NCBI RefSeq assembly: GCF_007995155.1 | Contig: NZ_CP042593.1 | Coordinates: forward strand, 3,390,001 to 3,454,000 | Source of the DNA: Cytobacillus dafuensis | GTDB taxonomy: Bacteria; Bacillota; Bacilli; Bacillales; Cytobacillaceae | Direction of reading: 5' to 3' | Length of the DNA: 64,000 nucleotides | Translations under genes and position numbers: made by a program | Shown here: one piece after another, positions 51,587 through 59,372 of the stretch | Numbering within the stretch: position 1 is the stretch's first letter | Layout of the letters: each line of letters starts with the position of its first letter | Notes under the pieces: model-generated | The model's input: the letters and a program-made list of their open reading frames with translations, nothing else | Told to the model about the DNA's origin: nothing | Database searches by the model: none

Positions 51587-51685
51587 TGTGGATAACTTTA
51601 TACACATTTCCTACTCCCATATACTTACTTTTCCCACTTTTATTAACAACTTAACCACAGGTTTTCCACCGTTAGCTGTGGATAA
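51587..51685 (+). promoter_or_regulatory. Cluster of DnaA boxes upstream of sda
   Basis: TGTGGATAA at 51587-51595 and 51677-51685 are perfect DnaA boxes (minus orientation). TTATACACA at 51598-51606 fits TTATNCACA, and TTAACCACA at 51651-51659 has one mismatch. In B. subtilis DnaA controls sda through such boxes, tying sporulation to the replication cycle. Confidence 0.85.
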
Positions 51686-51705
51686 GAGAACGGTTGTTCT
51701 AACTG

Positions 51706-51733
51706 TTGAATTTTGCTAGAGTTAAGATACATT
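51706..51733 (+). promoter_or_regulatory. Candidate sigma-A promoter of sda
   Basis: TTGAAT (51706-51711), 16 nt, TACATT (51728-51733), just after the last DnaA box and about 75 nt before the sda start. Confidence 0.4.
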
Positions 51734-51806
51734 ATATAAATTTACAGTATATGCTCGTTAACGATTAATTAGAACCTTGAAATTTCAGTATTGGAGGTGA
51801 ATAGAC

Positions 51807-51947
51807 ATGCGCAAGCTGTCAGACGAATTATTAATAGAATCCTATTATAAAGCCATAGAGCTGAAATTAAGTCTAGACTTTATTAGACTTATTGAAACCG
51901 AAATTCACCGACGTTCATTATCTCACAATATAAAGGTTTCATCTTAA
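51807..51947 (+). CDS. sda: Sporulation checkpoint inhibitor Sda
   Basis: A 46-residue inhibitor of KinA-type sporulation kinases, produced when replication is disturbed or just started. The protein reads [19 protein letters not shown] and continues [22 protein letters not shown], the same length and core as B. subtilis Sda. The ATG follows GGAGGTGAATAGAC. DnaA boxes lie upstream. It is too short for usual ORF cut-offs. Confidence 0.96.
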   Translation: MRKLSDELLIESYYKAIELKLSLDFIRLIETEIHRRSLSHNIKVSS

Positions 51948-52102
51948 TTTAATTTTTCTATCTGTGGGGGCTTATCAAAATATTATACAAGCAAGGCATA
52001 GTCAGCATGCTTTAAATAAATGTTAAAGAATCGTCTGTTTATCCTTACAGACCATATCCCCCACCTATCCTTTCTTTTTCAGAATCTTTGTCGGCATTAA
52101 GA

Positions 52103-52906
52103 TTATCCTTTCAAATCTTCCTTTTTCCTAGTCAAATATCCTATTTTTTCCCCAACTTTAATATCGAATGGTGTCTTTAATGACGTTAGTGGTTGAATAC
52201 TATTCTTTTCGAATAAAAGAACAACTGTTGATCCAAAGGAAAAGTAGGCCATTTCAGTTCCTTTCACCAATTGGTCACCTTCATGAATGACTTCAATAGA
52301 ATTCACAAACATGGCTCCAACTTTCACAATGGAGAGTAGACCAGTTTTATGTTCCACCTCTGTAATGGTACGGTAATTTTTTGAAAGAGTGTTCTTCCCA
52401 TATTTTAGACCATGTTTGTTTACCGGATAAGACTTTGATCCTAATGTCCATTGGTCAATGACACGACCTGTTACCGGACTATGAATCCGATGGTAATGAC
52501 TAGGACTTAGATAGAAAATCATATAGCATCCATCTGTATATTTTTCTATTTTTTCATCTTTTCCTAACATTTCTCTAATTGAATAATCCTTCCCTTTTAC
52601 TGTTATAATATGCCCTGGCTCAATAATGCCAATATCCTCAATTACAGCATCAACCGGACTTATTATTGAATCAGGATCAATATCTGGCATTCGTGCCCCT
52701 TCTTTAAGCCTTCTTGTGAAAAAATCATGCAAGGTAGGAAACTCTTCTAATTTTTGCTCCATTTCATCTTGATTTATTTGGTAAGCCTTAGAGAAAGAAG
52801 GAATGAACATTCGACTTGCTTTTGAGCGTGCAAACTTTCTTATCAAACCTGATGTTATTTTCCCATTTGTTAGCTCAATAAACAGCCGATAAATAGATTG
52901 AATCAA
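52103..52906 (-). CDS. psd: Phosphatidylserine decarboxylase
   Basis: Pyruvoyl enzyme converting phosphatidylserine to phosphatidylethanolamine at the membrane. The 267-residue proenzyme has the decarboxylase core (SPVDAVIEDIGII, GCYMIFYLSPSHYHRIHSPVTG, KVGAMFVNSIEV) and the self-cleavage motif FGST near residue 229. The TTG start follows GGAGGGG. It diverges from pssA, which makes its substrate. Confidence 0.96.
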   Translation of the reverse strand: MIQSIYRLFIELTNGKITSGLIRKFARSKASRMFIPSFSKAYQINQDEMEQKLEEFPTLHDFFTRRLKEGARMPDIDPDSIISPVDAVIEDIGIIEPGHIITVKGKDYSIREMLGKDEKIEKYTDGCYMIFYLSPSHYHRIHSPVTGRVIDQWTLGSKSYPVNKHGLKYGKNTLSKNYRTITEVEHKTGLLSIVKVGAMFVNSIEVIHEGDQLVKGTEMAYFSFGSTVVLLFEKNSIQPLTSLKTPFDIKVGEKIGYLTRKKEDLKG

Positions 52907-53071
52907 TGGTACCCCTCCATTTGGTGTAATAATACTCTTTACGGATAGTACTAAAAAGCTTAAAATAAAATATTAATATAGAATAGCGCAGAAATTGTTC
53001 TTAAACCTTTTTGGCAGACTGGCCAATAGGTGGACAAAATTTATTCCTCTAATATGTAAGGAGTGTGGTGA

Positions 53072-53611
53072 ATGTTTTTATCCGATATATTTGATCAAAC
53101 CATAAAAAAATTAAAAGCTCAGATAGCAAATGTATTAACATTAACGAATTTATTCCTAGGTGGCTTTGCCATATTATTTTCCATAAATGGTTATTTAGAC
53201 TTGAGTTTATTGCTTATTTTTATTGCCGCACTTGCTGACAGATTTGATGGAATGGTTGCTAGAAAGCTAAATATCGAATCAGAGCTAGGCAAGCAATTAG
53301 ATTCCATGAGTGATATTATATCATTTGGAGTCGCACCTGCACTATTAATATATCAAGGAATTTTATTTGAATTTGGTGCTCCTGGCTCATTTTTCACCAT
53401 TTTTTACATAGGATGCGGCGCCTTTAGACTTGCAAGATTTAATATTAGTGAAAATAATGGCTATTTTACGGGCCTTCCGATTACTGCTGCAGGCTGTCTT
53501 GCTACTCTAAGTTTTCTTACTATACCATATCTGCCTTCCCAATTCTTCTTATTTATCATGATAATTCTTTCATTCTTAATGGTAAGCCCCTTTAAATTAA
53601 AAAAGGTTTAA
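53072..53611 (+). CDS. pssA: CDP-diacylglycerol-serine O-phosphatidyltransferase
   Basis: Membrane enzyme making phosphatidylserine. The 179-residue product has the CDP-alcohol phosphotransferase signature, read here as DRFDGMVARK...GKQLDSMSD (D-x2-D-G-x2-A-R-x8-G-x3-D-x3-D), and about six TM segments. The start ATG has AAGGAGTG. Together with the divergent psd it forms a compact phosphatidylethanolamine pathway. Confidence 0.95.
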   Translation: MFLSDIFDQTIKKLKAQIANVLTLTNLFLGGFAILFSINGYLDLSLLLIFIAALADRFDGMVARKLNIESELGKQLDSMSDIISFGVAPALLIYQGILFEFGAPGSFFTIFYIGCGAFRLARFNISENNGYFTGLPITAAGCLATLSFLTIPYLPSQFFLFIMIILSFLMVSPFKLKKV

Positions 53612-53616
53612 AATGT

Positions 53617-53648
53617 AAAAGCCGCACCTATTAAATGGTGCGGCTTTT
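53617..53648. terminator. Bidirectional terminator between pssA and pepF
   Basis: A 12-bp perfect stem (AAAAGCCGCACC with GGTGCGGCTTTT) with A and T tracts on either side, between two convergent genes. Confidence 0.9.
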
Positions 53649-53670
53649 ATAGAAGATTAGCTTGTTTTCA

Positions 53671-55470
53671 TTACTTTCCTTCAGTTAAGGCTAAAAATTC
53701 CTCAATATCATCAATGCATAATTGAACTGCCTTTTCCCAGAACTCATGTCTCGTTAAATCAACGTTCAAATGCTTTTGCGCTAATTCCTCCACTTTCATT
53801 GATGCTGTATCCTTCAATAAAGCGATATACTTTTGTTCATAGTCCTTTCCTTCCTCGATTGCTCTAGCATAAATTCCAAGTGAGAATAGGTATCCAAACG
53901 TATAAGGGAAGTTATAAAACGGGACACCCGTAATATAGAAGTGAAGCTTAGATGCCCAGAAAGAAGGATGATATTCTTCAAGTGCATGACCATATGCTTC
54001 TTTTTGGGCTTCTTCCATTAGATGATTTAATCTTTCTGTACTTACCGAGCCATTCTTACGTTCTGAATAAAAGCGTGTCTCAAATAAGAATCGAGCATGA
54101 ATGTTCATCAATAATGCAACCGTTCTCTGGATTTTGTCCTCAAGAAGCGCAATTTTTTCCTCCTCAGATTGAGCGCTTTTAACTGAAGCGTCTGCGACAA
54201 TCATTTCTGCAAGAGTAGAAGCTGTTTCTGCCACATTCATCGCATAATTGCGATTCAATAAATGCAGATCCCTCATCGCATAAGTATGGAATCCATGTCC
54301 AAGCTCATGGGCTAAAGTAGATATATTTGAAGGTGTTCCAGAATACGTCATAAAAATTCTTGACTGACTGCTTTCTGGAAAATACGTATGGAAACCCCCA
54401 GGTGATTTCCCTGGTCTATCCTCCGCTTCAATCCATTTATCTTCAAAAGCCATTTTAGCAAATGAAGTCATTTCTTCACCAAACTTTGAAAAGTTCTCCA
54501 AAATAAACTCTGCGCCTTCTTGATAAGAAACTTTTGATTCAGTTTTATTGATCGGAGCGTCAAGATCATACCAGCTCAGTTTTTCTACTCCTAGTAGTTT
54601 AGCCTTCCTATTTAGAAACTGTACGAGAGGCTGTTTATTTTTAGAAATAACGTCCCACATAGCATCTAAGGTTTCTTGACTCATTCTATTGATTGCTAAT
54701 GGCTCTTTTAATACATCATCCCAGCCACGCTGCTTATACACATTAAGTCTAAATCCTGATAAATGATTTATAACTCTAGATAAATATTCCGACTGTTCCT
54801 TCCATGCATTTTCCCACTTTTCAAACATATCCTTACGAACTTCACGGTCGGGACTTGAGAATTTATTAGCAGCTTGCCCAACTGAAAGAATTGTTTCCTC
54901 ACCGTTCTCATGAGAAGGAATTTTAATTTTTCCCACAACCAAATCATAGAACTGACCCCAGCTATGATAGCCGTCCACTCCTAGAGCATTTATTAAGCTT
55001 TCTTCCTCTTTTGATAATTTTTCTGCCGCAGTTTGACGTCTTTCTGTTAGGACAAAGGCCAATTCGCTGAGTTCTTCACTTTTTAACATGTCCTCCCAAA
55101 TTGAAGAATCATAGCTTGTTAGTTTTTCATCAAATTCGGTCAAAGCAGTTTGAAAGCTCGCACTAAGTTGAGTAATTGCCGCACGATGCTCGCTCGCCTT
55201 TTTATCACCAGTATTTTGAGCCTGAAGACAGCTTACAAAAGCACCTGCTTCACGCAGTTTTTTCGTTGCTGCTTGAAAACGATCAATTAAACGAATTAAT
55301 GCTGATTTATCAGATATAGAATTTGTTGTTTCCCATTTATGTACCTGTAAAGTAAAATCCTTTATTTCCTCTTCTGTGATTTTTAAATGTTCAGCAAATG
55401 CTTCTGAAGAACTGCCGCCATTAAAAAATACATCTAAATCCCAAACTGTTGAATATGTTTTTGTTGTCAT
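53671..55470 (-). CDS. pepF: M3-family oligoendopeptidase F
   Basis: Cytosolic zinc oligopeptidase of the M3 family. The 599-residue product has the zinc motif HELGH in LAHELGHGFHTYAM near residue 389, with the distal Glu ligand in NVAETASTLAEMIV, and the C-terminal PSFWASKLHFYITGVPFYNFPYTFGYLFS. The N-terminal half is the helical lid domain. Peptide turnover is likely; no specific substrate can be read from context. Confidence 0.94.
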   Translation of the reverse strand: MTTKTYSTVWDLDVFFNGGSSSEAFAEHLKITEEEIKDFTLQVHKWETTNSISDKSALIRLIDRFQAATKKLREAGAFVSCLQAQNTGDKKASEHRAAITQLSASFQTALTEFDEKLTSYDSSIWEDMLKSEELSELAFVLTERRQTAAEKLSKEEESLINALGVDGYHSWGQFYDLVVGKIKIPSHENGEETILSVGQAANKFSSPDREVRKDMFEKWENAWKEQSEYLSRVINHLSGFRLNVYKQRGWDDVLKEPLAINRMSQETLDAMWDVISKNKQPLVQFLNRKAKLLGVEKLSWYDLDAPINKTESKVSYQEGAEFILENFSKFGEEMTSFAKMAFEDKWIEAEDRPGKSPGGFHTYFPESSQSRIFMTYSGTPSNISTLAHELGHGFHTYAMRDLHLLNRNYAMNVAETASTLAEMIVADASVKSAQSEEEKIALLEDKIQRTVALLMNIHARFLFETRFYSERKNGSVSTERLNHLMEEAQKEAYGHALEEYHPSFWASKLHFYITGVPFYNFPYTFGYLFSLGIYARAIEEGKDYEQKYIALLKDTASMKVEELAQKHLNVDLTRHEFWEKAVQLCIDDIEEFLALTEGK

Positions 55471-55522
55471 TCATCTTCCTCCTTATTTTCTAACCCCCAC
55501 TCTGACGAGGGACGCCATTTCC

Positions 55523-55571
55523 TTCTAAAAGCTCTGCTTTTAGTCGTGCGCTTGCATGACTTACGAAGCGT
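55523..55571. repeat. Isolated copy of the approximately 60-nt insert
   Basis: TAAAAGCTCTGCTTTTAGTCGTGCG followed by a CGAAGCG end resembles the insert found inside C1, A2 and A3. It stands here without a recognisable host repeat, next to GACGAGGGACGCC. Confidence 0.5.
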
Positions 55572-55660
55572 TTTATATCTATAACTACAAAAATATTATA
55601 GGTTAATAATTCGAAAAATTCCATTATTATGGGTGATCTTAAAATTTAGAAAAAAATAGG

Positions 55661-55774
55661 AGCTGTCCCTAAACAAAGGTGTCAGGCACCACGAACAATA
55701 TCTAGTATCAACAAGTGAGTTGGATTCTAGATATAATGTTTTAAGTGGATACCAGACACCTTATGGGACGACCT
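55661..55774. repeat. Repeat family D, copy D2 (left of an inverted pair)
   Basis: Starts AGCTGTCCCTAAACAAAGGTGTCAGGCACC, ends ACCAGACACCTTATGGGACGACC. Internally palindromic (GTGTCAGG with CCAGACAC, and ATATCTAG with CTAGATAT). It matches the reverse complement of D3 at 57346-57459 over about 110 nt with scattered changes. Confidence 0.88.
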
Positions 55775-55782
55775 CTTTTGGC

Positions 55783-55929
55783 TTAACAACCTGAACAACA
55801 AAACAATCCACCAAATACGAGCAACAATATCAATATTACAATAGCTAGCGCTAACCAAAATCCCCCTCCACAAAAATATGCTGCTGGAGGCGGAGGATAA
55901 GCAAATGTGTATAGGTAACCATATAGCAT
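55783..55929 (-). CDS. Small hydrophobic Gly/Cys-rich protein, YjcZ-like
   Basis: A 48-residue ORF with a strong site AAGGAGGTAGAATTC. It starts MLYGYLYTFAYPPPPAAYFC, has a GGG-F hinge, one TM helix (LALAIVILILLLVFGGLF) and a CCSGC end. The GGGF plus single helix resembles the small YjcZ-type sporulation or spore-coat peptides of Bacillus, but the proline and cysteine parts are not typical. It lies inside the D2-D3 inverted repeat pair. Confidence 0.6.
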   Translation of the reverse strand: MLYGYLYTFAYPPPPAAYFCGGGFWLALAIVILILLLVFGGLFCCSGC

Positions 55930-56040
55930 TGAATTCTACCTCCTTGTGTCCTTTTAATAAATTATGATGGCCAATTTAGAAGAGTGTAGGCAATCGTTCA
56001 TAACTTCCAAAATAAGGATATTAACAATCTTACTTTTATA

Positions 56041-56252
56041 AAGTGAAACTTCCATCAGTGGGTTTTTTTTTCATCCCCCACTGATGGTTAGTTGAACCAA
56101 TCACGCTCAAAACGCCACGTCCTGTGGCTATCGCCTGACTAGGACATCCTGTCCGTCGTCGGGCTTTTACGGGCAGTTGTCCCCCACCTATCTTCCTCGC
56201 TTCTCTCTCAATCTTGAGGTGAGGGTCTTACTGCACGTTAATGCGGGATAAA
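56041..56252. repeat. Repeat family B, copy B3 with the module between the stems
   Basis: Starts AAGTGAAACTTCCATCAGTGGG. After stem 1 and GGTTAGTTGAACCAATC it carries the double mini-hairpin module at 56114-56160 (GCCACGTCCTGTGGC, GACATCCTGTCC). Stem 2 follows (ACGGGCAGT, ACTGCACGT) and ends TTAATGCGGGATAAA. In B1 the module sits in a different place and orientation. Confidence 0.87.
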
Positions 56253-56365
56253 ATTATAGTTAAAACATTTTTTAGAACTAATTCTTTGCTTCCTTGTTGA
56301 ATTTTCCGTTACTATGGGGAAGGATTTAAACATTTTTAAAATAAGTGCAGTTGGAGTGAGTTACA

Positions 56366-57337
56366 TTGAAAATATCTAAAAAATATTTTTTACCATTCAT
56401 GTTTATTTTAATTGCAGCTGGATGTTCCTCCGCAAATGATCAAGATGAAGGAAAACTGAATGATAAAAAGACTGAACCTATTCAGCAGACTGTTACTTAC
56501 AACATCCAAAAAGCAGAGCCCCAGCGTTTAGAACAAATTTATGGATTGGGTTATCCTGGAAACGACGAAGGACTTTATCTTTCTTCACAGGAGGGAATAA
56601 AAATCAACACGAATAATGGGTGGCTCGAAGGATCTTCACAAAAACATGAGTATGTAGGATTTCAAGCAACGAAAGACGGTTTTATTTCAGGCGGTCATCC
56701 TGAAAAGGGCTCCAACATGAAAGATCCAATTGGTATCGTAAAAAGTATTGATAGAGGAGCAACGGTTAAGCCACTCTCATTTTATGGGGAAGGAGATTTT
56801 CACTTTTTATCAGCAGGCTATGATACAAATGTCATTTATATCATTAATGAAAAAGCCTTACCTGAATTAGAACCAGGTGTCTTCATTTCAGAAGATGAAG
56901 GGAAGTCATGGAAGCCATTAAAGTTAAATGGATTGGAATCAGATACATTGGGAATGATTGCAGCTCATCCAACGAATGGTAGCATAATGGCAATGTCAAC
57001 TCGAAGCGGTGTATTTATATCTGAGGATAAAGGACAGAATCTGAAGCTAGCAACCGCCCCGGTAATGGCTACAGCTCTTGCATTTTCCGAAAACGAGCTA
57101 TACTATTCTTCAGTAGAAAATAATAAAGTACTTTTTCACAAAATAGATCTAAGTACGAATAAAGCAGTCGAAATTGAAATTCCCTATTTAAATTATGATA
57201 ACCCAATCACCTTTATTTCTGTTAATATGAAGAATCAAAATACACTCTCATTTGCCACTTACTTAAATGATGTGTACGAGTCTACAGATGGTGGTGAGAA
57301 TTGGAATTTGGTATTAAAGAACGGTAAAATAGAATAA
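56366..57337 (+). CDS. Lipoprotein with BNR/Asp-box repeats (F510_1955-type)
   Basis: A 323-residue secreted lipoprotein. The signal peptide ends in the lipobox LIAAGC (Cys at residue 20), followed by an acidic linker. The rest looks like a sialidase-type beta-propeller with Asp-boxes SEDEGKSW, SEDKGQN and STDGGENW, and with GLGYPGNDEGLYLSS and GFQATKDGFISGGHPEKGSNMKDP. It resembles the F510_1955 family annotated as putative glycosyl hydrolases in Bacillaceae, but catalytic activity is unproven. TTG start after GGAGTGAG. Framed by the D2-D3 repeats. Confidence 0.85.
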   Translation: MKISKKYFLPFMFILIAAGCSSANDQDEGKLNDKKTEPIQQTVTYNIQKAEPQRLEQIYGLGYPGNDEGLYLSSQEGIKINTNNGWLEGSSQKHEYVGFQATKDGFISGGHPEKGSNMKDPIGIVKSIDRGATVKPLSFYGEGDFHFLSAGYDTNVIYIINEKALPELEPGVFISEDEGKSWKPLKLNGLESDTLGMIAAHPTNGSIMAMSTRSGVFISEDKGQNLKLATAPVMATALAFSENELYYSSVENNKVLFHKIDLSTNKAVEIEIPYLNYDNPITFISVNMKNQNTLSFATYLNDVYESTDGGENWNLVLKNGKIE

Positions 57338-57345
57338 AAAGAGAT

Positions 57346-57459
57346 GAGGCTATCCCATAAGGTGTCTGGCATCCACTTAATGCACAATATTTAGAGTCCA
57401 CTCACTTATTGATTCTAGATATTGTTCGTCGTGCCTGACACTTTGCTTTGGGACAGCCA
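57346..57459. repeat. Repeat family D, copy D3 (right of an inverted pair)
   Basis: Starts GAGGCTATCCCATAAGGTGTCTGG, ends GTGCCTGACACTTTGCTTTGGGACAGCC. It is the inverted partner of D2. Together they frame 1.57 kb holding the YjcZ-like gene, repeat B3 and the lipoprotein gene. Confidence 0.88.
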
Positions 57460-57478
57460 CATTTTATCCTTCATCCTA

Positions 57479-58201
57479 TTAGTTATTCTTCCGCTTCTCT
57501 TTCTCTTTTTCCGCACGGTAAAATTCATGAAACATTTTCATTAAGGCACGTTTCTCAATCCTTGAAACATAGCTTCTTGATATTCCAAGTTCCTTAGCAA
57601 TTTCCCTTTGTGTTTTTTCTTTTTGCAAATCTAAACCAAATCTGCCGACAATGACTTCCTTTTCTCTCTCATCCAAGACACAAATATATTCCTTCACTTT
57701 TTCAAGCTCCATATTCAATTGTATCGTATTAATGACATCTTCAGATTCAGATTTAAGAACATCAATAAGTGATATTTCATTTCCTTCTTTATCCTGACCA
57801 ATCGGGTCATGAAGGGAAACATCTTTTTTCGTTTTTTTCAATGCCCGTAAATGCATTAAAATTTCGTTTTCTATACATCTTGCTGCATAGGTTGCTAGCT
57901 TCGTTCCTTTTCCTTCAGAATAGCTTTCAATTGCTTTTATTAACCCTATAGTTCCAATTGAGATAAGATCCTCTGAATCCTCACCAGTGTTTTCAAATTT
58001 CTTTACAATATGAGCTACGAGCCTTAAATTATGCTCGATTAGCATATTGCGTGCATGTGCATCACCAGACGCCATCAACCGCAAATACTTTTTTTCATCA
58101 GCAACCGATAGCGGTTGAGGAAAAGCATTGTTTTTTACGTAAGATACAAGAAACACAATTTCTTTCACTAAATAGCCAAGTGCCGTTAGAATTCCAGACA
58201 T
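57479..58201 (-). CDS. sigK: Sporulation sigma factor SigK (pro-sigma-K), uninterrupted
   Basis: Late mother-cell sigma factor. The 240-residue product has the hydrophobic propeptide ([20 protein letters not shown]) that SpoIVFB removes before [12 protein letters not shown]. Region 2 follows ([52 protein letters not shown]), then region 4 ([18 protein letters not shown]). The frame opens at 58210, but the ATG at 58201 follows GGGGGTGG. The gene is continuous, with no skin-type insertion. A TTGGACAGACAA stretch upstream on the minus strand might be a SpoIIID-type site; this is weak. Confidence 0.96.
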   Translation of the reverse strand: MSGILTALGYLVKEIVFLVSYVKNNAFPQPLSVADEKKYLRLMASGDAHARNMLIEHNLRLVAHIVKKFENTGEDSEDLISIGTIGLIKAIESYSEGKGTKLATYAARCIENEILMHLRALKKTKKDVSLHDPIGQDKEGNEISLIDVLKSESEDVINTIQLNMELEKVKEYICVLDEREKEVIVGRFGLDLQKEKTQREIAKELGISRSYVSRIEKRALMKMFHEFYRAEKEKEKRKNN

Positions 58202-58459
58202 TTTTTCCACCCCCGCATAAAAAACACTTTACCCTTAACTAATTCCTATGAGTAAAGAGAGTTGTTTTTGTCTGTCCAATTCATTTATTTTGTTCGGGAA
58301 ATTTTTCCCTCTTAAATAAAGTCATTGAATTTGATCGTGAATGACCAGAATCCAGTTAAGTAAAATAATTAAGAGCGGGAGGGAAAGGAAATTTGCTCTA
58401 TATAAAGCTATCATTAAATATGGTTACACAAAAATATGGTAAAATAATAATACTACTTT

Positions 58460-58636
58460 ATGAAAGTTGGATTTGTCATGACAGGCCAGCGTATTATTCT
58501 ATTGCTTGTACTCTTTATCGTTCTTATAGCAACCGGTGCAGAAATTATTTTCGAAGGATTTTCCACAAAACCAATCATCTTATTAATTGCAACAGTCGCA
58601 GTCATTGTATTCTTATGGGGTCGTCCAGAGAAATAG
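58460..58636 (+). CDS. Small two-helix membrane protein of unknown function
   Basis: A 58-codon ORF with two hydrophobic segments (IILLLVLFIVLIATGAEIIF and IILLIATVAVIVFLWG) and a short polar loop, ending GRPEK. The ATG at 58460 has no good ribosome site; an inner ATG at 58478 (MTGQRII) follows AAAGTTGG and is an alternative start (52 residues). It diverges from sigK and ends at a strong terminator. I do not recognise the family. Confidence 0.65.
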   Translation: MKVGFVMTGQRIILLLVLFIVLIATGAEIIFEGFSTKPIILLIATVAVIVFLWGRPEK

Positions 58637-58654
58637 CAAAAACGAAAGCATTAA

Positions 58655-58686
58655 AAAAGGATTAACCATGAAGGTTAATCCTTTTT
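58655..58686 (+). terminator. Terminator after the small membrane protein gene
   Basis: Stem AAAAAGGATTAACC with GGTTAATCCTTTTT and a 4-nt loop, T-run on the plus strand. The reverse strand also has a T-run, so it may serve both sides. Confidence 0.88.
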
Positions 58687-58779
58687 TTATTCAAGACCTA
58701 CTGCGTCGACACTTACTTCAGAAATAATAATACTGCCTATTGCACAGCAAATTACTAAACCCATCACCATCATGAACAT
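58687..58779 (-). CDS. Micro-ORF, 30 residues, hydrophobic
   Basis: MFMMVMGLVICCAIGSIIIS, then a short acidic end (VDAVGLE). The site AAAGGGGTG lies six bases before the ATG. A single membrane-type helix with two cysteines. It is the last of the small ORFs between mtnN and sigK, and its stop overlaps the terminator. Unknown; coding status rests on the ribosome site. Confidence 0.5.
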   Translation of the reverse strand: MFMMVMGLVICCAIGSIIISEVSVDAVGLE

Positions 58780-58906
58780 GCTTTTGCACCCCTTTAAACC
58801 ACCTAATTAATATTAAATTACCATATTCATACCCTGATGATTTCATCTAAATATGAACATTCTGTTAATTAGGTGATTTAATGAATTGCCATGTTTGATA
58901 TTGATT

Positions 58907-58963
58907 TCATTTGCTTTTCTTTTTACGGAAGCTAAGCGTTAGCAGTAAAACATGTAATGACAT
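58907..58963 (-). CDS. Micro-ORF, 18 residues, YrzI-like N-terminus
   Basis: The peptide is MSLHVLLLTLSFRKKKSK. A very strong AGGAGGAGCAGCTAT precedes the ATG. The hydrophobic MxLxxLLLTLxxRKK start resembles the first 16 residues of the YrzI-type gene at 59087-59227, as if it were a shortened paralog. The strong ribosome site makes translation likely. Confidence 0.5.
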   Translation of the reverse strand: MSLHVLLLTLSFRKKKSK

Positions 58964-58988
58964 ATAGCTGCTCCTCCTACCTTTTAGG

Positions 58989-59048
58989 CTAGGTGGAATC
59001 ATTCTCCACCCAAAAGATTGCTTGACGTCCTTGCATTAAAAAAATCAT
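58989..59048 (-). CDS. Micro-ORF, 19 residues
   Basis: Reads MIFLMQGRQAIFWVENDST, preceded by AAAGGTGG. An ATG two codons upstream (59054) is too close to this site. Mixed hydrophobic and polar peptide, no match known to me. It lies between the YrzI-type gene and the 18-residue ORF. Confidence 0.45.
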   Translation of the reverse strand: MIFLMQGRQAIFWVENDST

Positions 59049-59086
59049 TTTCATTACCACCTTTCACTATTTTTTTTAAAATCAAA

Positions 59087-59227
59087 TTAATAAGTGCGAT
59101 ACATCGTGTATTGACGATCACGATTTTCATCTTGAATTTTTTTTACCATTTGATCATGAAGTATTTCTTCAATCGATAGCTCGCGTTTTTTAATCGTTAT
59201 CGTTAAGAAAAAAATATTTAGTGTCAT
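59087..59227 (-). CDS. yrzI: YrzI family small protein
   Basis: A 46-residue product starting MTLNIFFLTITIKKRELS, then a charged helix (IEEILHDQMVKKIQDENRDRQ) and MYRTY. This pattern is that of the YrzI small proteins of Bacillus; function unknown. The ATG overlaps the stop of a 21-codon ORF (TAATG), and GAGGAGGTGAAACAATA precedes it. The first 12 residues could form a short membrane-inserting segment. Confidence 0.75.
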   Translation of the reverse strand: MTLNIFFLTITIKKRELSIEEILHDQMVKKIQDENRDRQYTMYRTY

Positions 59228-59292
59228 TATTGTTTCACCTCCTCAAAAAAACGTAATTGAAACTCGGTAAGATCATCTCCGAAAATACCCAT
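59227..59292 (-). CDS. Micro-ORF, 21 residues, coupled to yrzI
   Basis: Begins MGIFGDDLTEFQLRFF and ends EEVKQ. Its TAA overlaps the yrzI ATG. AAAGGG lies seven bases before the start. The last codons encode the yrzI ribosome site (GAGGAGGTGAAA), so ribosomes finishing here would be delivered to yrzI. It lies just after two tandem terminators. Confidence 0.55.
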   Translation of the reverse strand: MGIFGDDLTEFQLRFFEEVKQ

Positions 59293-59330
59293 TTCAAAAC
59301 CCTTTCTTTCATTAACATAGACACAAAAAA

Positions 59331-59354
59331 GCCGCAAGGAGACATCCCTGCAGC
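59331..59354 (-). terminator. Second of two tandem terminators
   Basis: Stem GCTGCAGGGA with TCCTTGCGGC (G-U pairs), then TTTTTTGTGTC. Close copy of the hairpin at 59373-59400. Confidence 0.82.
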
Positions 59355-59372
59355 ATAAATAGGCACAAAAAA

